Source: a virus
Reading direction: 5' to 3' (one strand)
Length of the DNA stretch: 26,645 nucleotides
IMG/VR virus record: IMGVR_UViG_3300028608_000067
Coordinates: 1 to 26,645 of that record
The position numbers were made by a program, and so were the translations under genes. Shown here one piece after another: positions 1 to 5,451 of the stretch (position 1 is its first letter; every line of letters begins with the position of its first letter). The notes beneath the pieces were generated by a model. The model had not been told where the DNA came from, did no database searches, and saw only the letters and a program-made list of their open reading frames with translations.

Positions 1-2
1 AG

Positions 3-302
3 TGGGAGCACGCACTCGCCATGGCCATGAAACGCGATCTCCGCAATGCACAAGCTTCTGGGAGAAACACCCATGGAAACGCTCGACCCGAAAACACTGC
101 CCAAGTCCAAGCCAGCCGTAATTCCAAACCAGGTCAACGGAATGGTCGCCAAGGCTCACGATCAGCTGTCGACCAGGTCAGAGACGCCATCGACGAGCGA
201 AACGCCAGAGAAGCTGCCGCAAGCGCTGTTGGACAAGCTCTGGCTGAAGATGACGGAAATATTCGGGCACCGCTGGACGGCGAATTTCGGCGTATCAGCT
301 GA
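3..302 (+). CDS. Possible C-terminal part of an upstream phage replication gene (5' end outside window)
   Basis: The third forward frame is open from the window edge to a stop at 300-302. It reads as a hydrophilic, Arg/Gln/Ala-rich tail ending in DDGNIRAPLDGEFRRIS, which resembles the charged C-termini of phage O-like replication initiators. An O-like gene is expected immediately before a lambda P-like gene. Against it: the frame would overlap the helicase-loader gene by about 230 bases, whereas O/P pairs normally overlap by a few, and its third codon positions are less GC-rich than those of the overlapping frame. The alternative is that the upstream gene ends in the first frame at the stop at 28-30 and this frame is only a shadow. 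I cannot decide between them from the sequence. Confidence 0.35.
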   Translation, partial: WEHALAMAMKRDLRNAQASGRNTHGNARPENTAQVQASRNSKPGQRNGRQGSRSAVDQVRDAIDERNAREAAASAVGQALAEDDGNIRAPLDGEFRRIS

Positions 303-825
303 TCCAGGACATTCGTGGGCGAGTGTGCTCAAGGGCCTGACCGGAACGCAGATCGCCAACGGTCTGAACATCCTGGTGGAGAAGGGCGACGAATTCGACT
401 GGCCACCGCCGGCGAACGTCTTTCGCTCAATGTGCCTGCAAGTGCCGGGAATGCCGAGCATCAAGGACGCTTGGACCGAAGCACTGATGGGTGTGTACAG
501 CCACGAAGGCGTGCGCGTTGCCGCAGAAGCCACCAGTACGTTCGACCTGCGCACAGCCAAGCAAGGCGACAAGGCCCTGTTTCAACGCTTTGAGCGCAAC
601 TACGCCATCGTCATGCGCCGCGCACAGACCGGGCAGCCCCTGAACGGGCGTATCGCAACTGGCATCGGCCACGACAGCATGCGTGATCGCCGGCAGGTCC
701 AGCTCGAACACTCGCGCCAGGAAGCTGACCGCATCGTCGACACACTCGAAATCCCAAAAGACCCGAAGGCCTGCCGCGCACTGCTGCTCGCCAAGATGGG
801 CATCCGGAGAGACAAACATGCGTAA
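73..825 (+). CDS. Lambda P-like replication protein (helicase loader)
   Basis: Predicted 250-residue protein of the phage lambda replication protein P family, which delivers the host DnaB helicase to the phage origin during early replication. The family-like core runs from about residue 50 (LLDKLWLKMTEIFGHRW) through a segment with WPPPANVFRSMC and GMPSIKDAW, where P proteins carry a comparable PxxxxF and MPS pattern. The first 50 residues are low-complexity. An in-frame ATG exists at 46, but the ATG at 73 is preferred because GGGAGA lies seven bases before it. The C-terminus overlaps the next gene by eight bases. The gene sits just before RusA, a common order in Pseudomonas phages. Family assignment is from sequence pattern only. 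Confidence 0.75.
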   Translation: METLDPKTLPKSKPAVIPNQVNGMVAKAHDQLSTRSETPSTSETPEKLPQALLDKLWLKMTEIFGHRWTANFGVSADPGHSWASVLKGLTGTQIANGLNILVEKGDEFDWPPPANVFRSMCLQVPGMPSIKDAWTEALMGVYSHEGVRVAAEATSTFDLRTAKQGDKALFQRFERNYAIVMRRAQTGQPLNGRIATGIGHDSMRDRRQVQLEHSRQEADRIVDTLEIPKDPKACRALLLAKMGIRRDKHA

Positions 826-952
826 CCCGCGTCGATCCACCAGCCCAATGGAAAGGCGTGTTCGCCGCCTGCTCAGAGCTCAAGCTATTGGCGCCATCAT
901 CGGCCTGATTGTCGTGATCGCGATGCGCCTGTGGGTGAGAACTCATGGATAA
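818..952 (+). CDS. Small single-span membrane protein, 44 aa
   Basis: The ATG at 818 is preceded by GGAGAG at good spacing and overlaps the end of the helicase-loader gene; the stop overlaps the RusA start (ATGGATAA). The product has an Arg-rich N-terminus (about seven Arg in the first 20 residues) followed by one hydrophobic stretch (AIGAIIGLIVVIAMRLW, about residues 23-39). That predicts an inner-membrane protein with the basic end in the cytoplasm. Tight coupling on both sides supports it as a real gene. Function is unknown. A longer in-frame reading that starts upstream within the helicase-loader gene is not favoured because it lacks a ribosome binding site. Confidence 0.55.
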   Translation: MRNPRRSTSPMERRVRRLLRAQAIGAIIGLIVVIAMRLWVRTHG

Positions 953-1388
953 CCTCAAGCCCGTTTCATTCGTGGTGCCAGGTGAAGCAATCGGCAAGGG
1001 CCGGCCCAAGATCGGCCGCGTCGGTGCTCATGTGCGCATGTTCACGCCCACCAAAACGGCCAACTACGAATCACTGATCGCCGTGGTAGCGCACGAAGCC
1101 ATGCAGGGCCGTGAACTAATTGCCGGCCCGGTGCTACTAGAAATGAAAATCTTCGTGTCAGTGGCTCCGTCCTGGTCGAAGAAGAAAACCGCCGAGGCCC
1201 TGCAAGGTCTGGTCATGCCAACCAAGAAGCCAGACGCGGACAACGTCCTGAAAGCGATCTGCGACGGCATCAACGGCATCGTCTTCAAGGATGACGTCCA
1301 GGTGGTCAACGTCTCCATGTCCAAGCGCTTTGGGGAAACCCCGGGCGTTCTCGTTCGAGTCATTCCGCTTGAGGGGAAATCATCATGA
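945..1388 (+). CDS. rusA: RusA-family Holliday junction resolvase
   Basis: A 147-residue protein of the RusA crossover-junction endodeoxyribonuclease family, a homodimeric Mg-dependent nuclease that cuts four-way DNA junctions. In phages it resolves recombination or branched replication intermediates before packaging. The family signature KPDADNVLKAICDGINGIVF is at residues 95-114, followed by KDDVQV. The catalytic aspartates are expected at D97, D99 and D116/D117, matching the three Asp residues of E. coli RusA. The N-terminus has the family's GKGRPK substrate-side motif (residues 17-22). The start overlaps the stop of the small membrane gene, and the stop overlaps the next small gene in an ATGA arrangement. 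Length is normal for the family. Confidence 0.93.
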   Translation: MDNLKPVSFVVPGEAIGKGRPKIGRVGAHVRMFTPTKTANYESLIAVVAHEAMQGRELIAGPVLLEMKIFVSVAPSWSKKKTAEALQGLVMPTKKPDADNVLKAICDGINGIVFKDDVQVVNVSMSKRFGETPGVLVRVIPLEGKSS

Positions 1389-1483
1389 ACGCAATCCTGC
1401 TCACCGGCTTTTTCGCCTTGTGCGCCCTTTGCTACATGGGCGCCACGCTCTACCTGGCAGGCCTTCCAGCCGTTTGCCACTGA
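1385..1483 (+). CDS. Small hydrophobic peptide, 32 aa
   Basis: A 32-codon frame starts in an ATGA overlap with the RusA stop and has GAGGGG at suitable distance upstream, so it is likely translationally coupled to rusA. Almost the whole product is hydrophobic (ILLTGFFALCALCYMGATLYLAG), consistent with one membrane span, and it contains three cysteines. No family recognised. It is too short for most gene callers. Evidence is limited to start signals, coupling and composition. Confidence 0.45.
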   Translation: MNAILLTGFFALCALCYMGATLYLAGLPAVCH

Positions 1484-1489
1484 AACACC

Positions 1490-1509
1490 GAACTACGCAG
1501 AACTACGCA
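1490..1509. repeat. Tandem duplication of a 10-bp unit
   Basis: GAACTACGCA occurs twice head to tail (1490-1499 and 1500-1509) in the short gap between the 32-residue peptide gene and the next gene, just before its ribosome binding site. It may be slippage or a small regulatory element; nothing else in the window matches it that I noticed. Confidence 0.7.
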
Positions 1510-1523
1510 ACAAGGGGAGAATC

Positions 1524-2405
1524 ATGAAACTGATCAGTGCACGGCAGGCCTGGCGGGAAGCGTTGCACGAAAGCCGCGACTCTGTGCTGGCGGCTGCCTC
1601 CGAGCGGGTGAATCTGGGGAAGAAGGGGCGAGTGGTGGGGGAGACCATGCCATCGATGCGTGACAGCAACGGGCGCTGCGCTCACATGCTGGCTGCCGGA
1701 CTGGTGCAATCGGCCATCGGGACGCTGCCAAAGCCGCTGCAGCACTTCGGTAACGCTCTGTACTCACCAATCGCCAACGGTCAGGACATCAACGTGGCGC
1801 ATGCCCTTGTGTGGCTGACGGTGGATCTTGACGGCTATCCAGCAAAGCGCCGCGAGGTTGCCTACTGGATGGCCCTTGCCGCGATCAAGAGCCACCAGGC
1901 GGCCGTGAATGGTCGTGAAGCATGGGGCCCCGGCCGCGTGAGTGAGTTCGTGCAGGACTGGTACGGCACCAAAGTCAGCACCAGCCACTGGGCAAGGGAC
2001 TTTGCTCCGGTCTGGTCAATCATCGCCAGCGCTGTCGATTCGCTGGACGCCAAGGCCCTGAAGCCTGTTGCTGCCGTCATCGTGCGCATGGCTGAGCGTG
2101 TCGGCGGTGGGATCTGCCGCTGGGACGTGCACGACCGCGAGCACGTCGCCGAGGATCGATCGACACGTTACGCCGCTGGCCGCGAACAGTCCGTGCTGGC
2201 GTTGCGGGAGCGACTGAGCTCGATGGACGAACAGCAGTTGCGCCGCTGGATCAAGCGCATGCAGGTTTACGGTGATGCGTACCGGGCAGAGTGGGGGAGC
2301 GACGTGGTCGAGAACCCAGGCCGACACCTGATCTACCTGGACCGTGTTGCCGAGTATTGGAACCAGCGGCAGCGGGTTGGTGATGTGTCGCGGCGGGTGG
2401 CGTAA
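1524..2405 (+). CDS. Phage protein of unknown function in the late-regulator position
   Basis: A 293-residue soluble protein with a clear GGGGAG ribosome binding site before its ATG. I do not recognise a family. It is rich in Trp, Arg and Ala and looks alpha-helical. A basic N-terminal segment (about residues 28-50) contains GKKGRVVGETMPSMRDSNGR. A well-ordered middle part has VWLTVDLDGYPAKRREVAYWMALAAIK, and the C-terminal third is charged and helical (about residues 215-260). There is no zinc-finger cysteine cluster of the type found in many lambdoid Q antiterminators, no signal peptide and no membrane span. Its place, after the replication genes and before the late promoter/lysis region, is where lambdoid phages encode the late regulator. 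A role in antitermination is therefore possible but is inferred from position alone. Confidence 0.8.
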   Translation: MKLISARQAWREALHESRDSVLAAASERVNLGKKGRVVGETMPSMRDSNGRCAHMLAAGLVQSAIGTLPKPLQHFGNALYSPIANGQDINVAHALVWLTVDLDGYPAKRREVAYWMALAAIKSHQAAVNGREAWGPGRVSEFVQDWYGTKVSTSHWARDFAPVWSIIASAVDSLDAKALKPVAAVIVRMAERVGGGICRWDVHDREHVAEDRSTRYAAGREQSVLALRERLSSMDEQQLRRWIKRMQVYGDAYRAEWGSDVVENPGRHLIYLDRVAEYWNQRQRVGDVSRRVA

Positions 2406-2435
2406 GATCGGTGAAAAGCAACGGAGGCACTTGAA

Positions 2436-2789
2436 TTGAACGACCATGAATTGCTGGAACTGGCAGCAAAAGCGGCAAACCTAACCATTATCGGAAGCGC
2501 CCCTGGTCGTGCGGGTTTGGACGTTTACGACCAATCTCGGGGTGACGCACGTCGCTGGTGGTCACCTCTCACGGATGACGGTGATGCGCTGCGGCTTATG
2601 GTTTCCCTGGGCATGCGAGTCTACGTGTACCCCGATGCGGGCGATGATGTGACCGTTGTTGCGAACGACGAACTTCGGATGAAGAATGCGCCACACATCA
2701 GCGAACCGCATAGCAGCGACAAGCTTGCAGCTACCCGCCGGGCCATTGTCCGCGCCGCTGCCGAAGTCGGCAAAAACATGACCGCTTGA
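2436..2789 (+). CDS. Conserved-looking phage protein of unknown function, 117 aa
   Basis: The start is a TTG at 2436 with GGAGG eight bases upstream; the TTG at 2431 is out of frame and stops at once. The product reads ELAAKAAN near its N-terminus, then RRWWSPLTDDGDALRL and an ATRRAIVRAAAEVGKNM ending. This pattern (a W-x-PL-x-DDGDALRL block and a C-terminal helix AxRRAIVRAA) recurs in small phage proteins of proteobacteria that have no known function. It is soluble, acidic and has no membrane span. It is the last gene before the tandem terminators at 2850 and 2895, and its stop codon overlaps the -35-like TTGACC of the possible late promoter. Confidence 0.8.
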   Translation: MNDHELLELAAKAANLTIIGSAPGRAGLDVYDQSRGDARRWWSPLTDDGDALRLMVSLGMRVYVYPDAGDDVTVVANDELRMKNAPHISEPHSSDKLAATRRAIVRAAAEVGKNMTA

Positions 2790-2813
2790 CCATTTGGCGA
2801 GTGTTTTGATACC
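2786..2813 (+). promoter_or_regulatory. Possible late promoter upstream of the lysis cassette
   Basis: TTGACC (2786-2791, five of six matches to the sigma70 -35 box) is followed after 16 bases by GATACC (2808-2813, three of six to the -10 box). A transcript from here would meet two intrinsic terminators within about 100 bases and then the holin genes, the geometry of the pR'-tR' late control region of lambdoid phages. The -10 match is weak, so the promoter is a proposal supported mainly by context. Confidence 0.3.
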
Positions 2814-2849
2814 TTTTCCCCAAGTTGCAAAGTTACGCCCAGCTCCCAG

Positions 2850-2873
2850 AAACCCGCCAAGTGCGGGTTTTTT
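2850..2873 (+). terminator. Intrinsic terminator 1 before the lysis genes
   Basis: Perfect 8-bp stem AAACCCGC / GCGGGTTT with loop CAAGT, running into six T residues in total from the stem end. Almost the same hairpin occurs before the tailspike gene at 22142. Confidence 0.87.
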
Positions 2874-2894
2874 GTTGTCTGAAATTCAATCTTG

Positions 2895-2920
2895 AGCCTC
2901 GCCGTCGTGCGGGGCTTTTT
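2895..2920 (+). terminator. Intrinsic terminator 2 before the lysis genes
   Basis: Stem AGCCTCGC / GCGGGGCT (8 bp with one T-G wobble), loop CGTCGT, followed by TTTT. It lies 21 bases after the first terminator and 18 bases before the holin start, so the lysis cassette is shielded by two terminators in series. Confidence 0.75.
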
Positions 2921-2938
2921 CGTATCCGGGGTACGCAA

Positions 2939-3325
2939 ATGGCTGAGCCAAGCAGCGGTGCAGTGATGGCCGCTCAGGCGGCCGTGGGTGTGGCAGGTGT
3001 CACAGCGGCGAGCCTGATGCCAGGCGTGGACGTGAATGCCGTGGTCGGTGGTTTCGCCGGCGCCATGTTCTTCGTGGTGTTCGCCAAGGATTTGAAACCC
3101 CTCGCCCGTTTCGGGTACTTCATCGCGTCCTGGGTGCTGGGTTACTACGTGGCCAGCGAAGTCATCGGCCGCGAGTGGGCCAGGACCTCAGGCCTTGTCG
3201 CATTCTTCGGCGCGCTGTTCTGCGTTGCCGTGTGCATCAGTCTTCTGGAGTGGATCGACGGCGGCAAAATGCCCGGCTGGTTGCGGTTCATCGCAGACAG
3301 ATTCGGAGGTAGTCGCAATGGTTGA
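2939..3325 (+). CDS. Putative phage holin, 128 aa
   Basis: Small polytopic membrane protein at the head of the lysis cassette. The ATG at 2939 is chosen because the frame upstream of it reads through the terminator hairpins and GGGG precedes this ATG. Hydrophobic segments are at about residues 33-50 (VVGGFAGAMFFVVFAKD), 58-76 (GYFIASWVLGYYVASEV) and 85-104 (GLVAFFGALFCVAVCISLLEW); an Ala/Gly-rich N-terminal stretch may be a fourth. The C-terminus is short and basic (RFIADRFGGSRNG), as in holins. Holins open the inner membrane at the end of infection so that the endolysin reaches the cell wall. It overlaps the next holin-like gene by eight bases. Exact holin family not certain. Confidence 0.72.
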   Translation: MAEPSSGAVMAAQAAVGVAGVTAASLMPGVDVNAVVGGFAGAMFFVVFAKDLKPLARFGYFIASWVLGYYVASEVIGREWARTSGLVAFFGALFCVAVCISLLEWIDGGKMPGWLRFIADRFGGSRNG

Positions 3326-3602
3326 TCCATGGACTTTGGCCGCCGCCGCTATCTGTGGCGCGATCTGCTTTCGAATCGCCTTCTACCAGCGGCAGGGCGC
3401 CCGATACCGCGCGGGGGTGTCGTGGTGCGCGTACGTGCTGGCGGCTGCAACCGGTTGCGAGTGGGTTTCGGTGATGCTCGCCGTGTTGCTGGCCAGACCA
3501 ACCACAGCCGTTTCCCCCTACATCCTGATCGTTCTGCTTGTCCTGCTGGTGCTTGTGTACCGCGCTCGCGGCAACGTCGCCCGCATCCTGAGAATGGAAT
3601 GA
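3318..3602 (+). CDS. Putative 3TM holin or antiholin, 94 aa
   Basis: The ATG at 3318 has GGAGGT upstream and lies within the end of the previous holin gene. The product has three hydrophobic segments (about residues 5-22, 33-58 and 65-81) and ends with YRARGNVARILRME. The layout, DPW near the N-terminus and RARGNVARI/L at the C-terminus, matches the putative 3TM holin family often found before GH19 endolysins in Pseudomonas and Burkholderia phages. With the preceding gene it forms a two-holin set; one of the two could act as an antiholin that times lysis. Its stop overlaps the endolysin start. Confidence 0.76.
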   Translation: MVDPWTLAAAAICGAICFRIAFYQRQGARYRAGVSWCAYVLAAATGCEWVSVMLAVLLARPTTAVSPYILIVLLVLLVLVYRARGNVARILRME

Positions 3603-4222
3603 TGAAAATTACCCCTTCCCACCTGTTGGCGATCATGCGCTGCCAGGACGCCACTGCACGCCTGTGGGCTGACCCGCTCAACGCTGCATGCGAGCGCTTC
3701 CAAATCGACACACGCTTGCGCCTGGCTGCATTCCTCGCCCAGATCGGTCACGAAAGCGGCCGGTTGTCCCGCGTGGTCGAGAACCTGAACTACCGTGCCG
3801 ACGCACTGCAGCGCACCTGGCCCGACCTATTCGACGCCAAGCTGGCCGCCGAGTACGCGCACCAGCCCGAGCGCATCGCGAACGTCGCCTACAACGCCCG
3901 CATGGGCAATACCGCCGCCGGCGACGGTTGGAAGTTTCGCGGCCGTGGCCTGATCCAGATCACCGGTAAGAACAACTACATCGCGTGCGGCGAAGCTCTG
4001 GGCATGGACTTGCTGACTACCCCAAGCCTGCTGGAGACGCCGAAGGGCGCCGCGATGTCGGCTGCCTGGTACTGGGACAGTCGGAACCTGAACGCTCTGG
4101 CCGACGCCGGCGACATCCAGAACATCGGCAGCTTGATCAACACCGGGCGGCGCGGACGTGTGCCCCACGGTGCTGCTGAGCGGCTGGCGCTGTACCAGGT
4201 CGCACTGAAGGTGCTTGCGTGA
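3602..4222 (+). CDS. Endolysin, glycoside hydrolase family 19 (chitinase-like)
   Basis: A 206-residue muralytic enzyme of the GH19 fold, widespread as phage endolysin; it cleaves the glycan backbone of peptidoglycan once the holin has opened the membrane. The catalytic region is FLAQIGHESGRLSRVVENLNY (positions 44-64), giving E51 and E60 as the expected acid and base. GWKFRGRGLIQITGKNNY follows in the substrate cleft, and INTGRRG near residue 180 is another family landmark. No signal peptide or membrane anchor is seen, so it should depend on the holin. The start could be the ATG at 3599 or 3602 (adjacent ATGs overlapping the previous stop). The stop overlaps the GTG start of Rz. Confidence 0.92.
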   Translation: MKITPSHLLAIMRCQDATARLWADPLNAACERFQIDTRLRLAAFLAQIGHESGRLSRVVENLNYRADALQRTWPDLFDAKLAAEYAHQPERIANVAYNARMGNTAAGDGWKFRGRGLIQITGKNNYIACGEALGMDLLTTPSLLETPKGAAMSAAWYWDSRNLNALADAGDIQNIGSLINTGRRGRVPHGAAERLALYQVALKVLA

Positions 4223-4668
4223 AAATCCTCGCCGGCATCTGCGCCGCTCTGGTTGTTGGTTTGTTGCTGGCTATATGGCGTCTCGACAACGTCGGTACGA
4301 AGCTGGCCGCAGCCACCGAGCAGGTCACCACGTTGACTAAAGCCGCCGAGTCCCGGCGCAACACCCAGCGTCTGCTGGCCACCCTCGACACCGAACACAC
4401 AAAGGCCCTGACCGATGCGCAAGCCACTAACAACCAGCTGCGTGCTGCTGTCGCTTCTGGCGCTCACCGGCTGTCCGTCAAGGCCACCTGTCCCGCAGTG
4501 CGAACCACCGCCGGCGCCGCCCGCGTGGATGATGCAGAAGCGCGAGCCGACATTGACCCCGCGGCTGCTGAAAGAATTGTCGCCACCGCCACAGACGGTG
4601 ACGAAGCCATCGTCGCCCTGACCGCGCTGCAGGACTACGTCACCCGCCTTTGCCTGAAAGGAAACTGA
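4219..4668 (+). CDS. Rz-like i-spanin
   Basis: A 149-residue inner-membrane spanin subunit. GTG start at 4219 overlapping the endolysin stop. Residues 4-20 (LAGICAALVVGLLLAIW) form the N-terminal signal anchor. The rest is periplasmic and rich in Ala, Thr, Glu and Lys, with heptad-like helix character (about 25-80) typical of Rz proteins. Two cysteines are present after the coiled region. With Rz1 it would span the periplasm and fuse the inner and outer membranes in the last step of lysis. The complete rz1 reading frame is nested inside this gene in the +1 frame, which is diagnostic of this family. Confidence 0.87.
   Translation: MKILAGICAALVVGLLLAIWRLDNVGTKLAAATEQVTTLTKAAESRRNTQRLLATLDTEHTKALTDAQATNNQLRAAVASGAHRLSVKATCPAVRTTAGAARVDDAEARADIDPAAAERIVATATDGDEAIVALTALQDYVTRLCLKGN
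4415..4621 (+). CDS. Rz1-like o-spanin lipoprotein nested in Rz
   Basis: A 68-residue frame entirely inside the Rz gene, in the +1 frame. It starts MRKPLTTSCVLLSLLALTGC: a short basic N-terminus, a hydrophobic core and the lipobox LTGC, with Cys20 as the lipidated residue after signal peptidase II cleavage. The mature protein is very rich in proline (PSRPPVPQCEPPPAPPAW), as Rz1 proteins are. It is expected to sit in the outer membrane and pair with the C-terminus of Rz. The nested arrangement, lipobox and proline content together make the assignment strong. Confidence 0.87.
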   Translation: MRKPLTTSCVLLSLLALTGCPSRPPVPQCEPPPAPPAWMMQKREPTLTPRLLKELSPPPQTVTKPSSP

Positions 4669-4671
4669 GCC

Positions 4672-4884
4672 ATGCCTCAATTCAAAGTTCGCACCGAAGC
4701 CGATACCAGGGACATCACCGCCGACCGCATGGAGTTTGCTGAAGGCGGAGTGCGGCTCTACTCGGAAGGTCGCGTTGTTGCTGCGTTCTCCCGCTACCTG
4801 TGGGCAGAAGAGGTTGTTGTGAAAGAAGAACCGACCCCGGTACCGGAAGCCGGCTCCAATCCAACGCCAGAAGTAACCGAGTAA
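4672..4884 (+). CDS. Small phage protein of unknown function, 70 aa
   Basis: ATG with AAGGAA upstream, directly after Rz and before the terminase small subunit. The product is acidic and soluble. The N-terminal part alternates polar and hydrophobic residues (KVRTEADTRDITADRMEF, RLYSEGRVVAAF), suggesting a small beta fold, and the last 20 residues are Pro/Glu/Thr-rich and likely disordered. It has no recognised family. Location between lysis and packaging genes gives no firm clue. Confidence 0.7.
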   Translation: MPQFKVRTEADTRDITADRMEFAEGGVRLYSEGRVVAAFSRYLWAEEVVVKEEPTPVPEAGSNPTPEVTE

Positions 4885-4896
4885 GCGAGCAACCGT

Positions 4897-5451
4897 ATGG
4901 CCCTGACAGCGAAGCAACAGGCATTCGTCATCGAGTACCTGGTTGACCTCAACGCCACGCAGGCAACCATTCGGGCAGGGTACGCAAAGAAGGGCGCCAA
5001 GGATCAGGCGTGGCAGCTCATGGAGCGCCCGGAGATCTCAGCAGCGATCAAAGCGGCCATGGAGGCGCGGAACAAGCGCACGCAGGTTGACGCTGACTAC
5101 GTGCTGTACCGCCTTACCGAGATTGACCAGATGGACCTGCTGGACATCCTCGACGACGACATGTCGATCAAGCCGCTTTCGAAGTGGCCCAAGGTCTGGC
5201 GCCAGTCTCTGTCGGGTTTCGATATCGCCGAGATGTTCGAGGGCGCCGGCAAGGACCGCGACCTGGTCGGCCTGATGAAGAAAATCAAGTGGCCGGACAA
5301 GGTGAAGAACCTGGAACTGCTCGGCAAGCACGTCAACGTCAATGCGTTCCGTGACCAGGTGGCACACACCGGAACCATCAACCTCGCGAATATGACGGAT
5401 GACGAACTTGACGCTCACATTGCCCGACTTGCCAAAGCAGAGGGCAGATAA
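4897..5451 (+). CDS. terS: Terminase small subunit
   Basis: A 184-residue protein with the N-terminal signature of the Terminase_2 family: LTAKQQAFVIEYLVDLNATQATIRAGY (residues 3-29) followed by a second helix pair ending in AAIKAAMEAR. This is a helix-turn-helix region that recognises the packaging start on concatemeric phage DNA. Residues about 60-160 form the oligomerisation part, including KWPDKVKNLELLGKHV, also typical of the family. It forms a ring and regulates the large subunit during packaging. The Shine-Dalgarno is weak. The end of the gene overlaps the large-subunit gene by 53 bases. Confidence 0.88.
   Translation: MALTAKQQAFVIEYLVDLNATQATIRAGYAKKGAKDQAWQLMERPEISAAIKAAMEARNKRTQVDADYVLYRLTEIDQMDLLDILDDDMSIKPLSKWPKVWRQSLSGFDIAEMFEGAGKDRDLVGLMKKIKWPDKVKNLELLGKHVNVNAFRDQVAHTGTINLANMTDDELDAHIARLAKAEGR

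Noticed and set aside
3976-4917. A 313-residue minus-strand open frame across the lysis genes
   Set aside because: It is antisense to the endolysin, Rz and Rz1, all well supported. Long antisense frames are common in GC-rich DNA.
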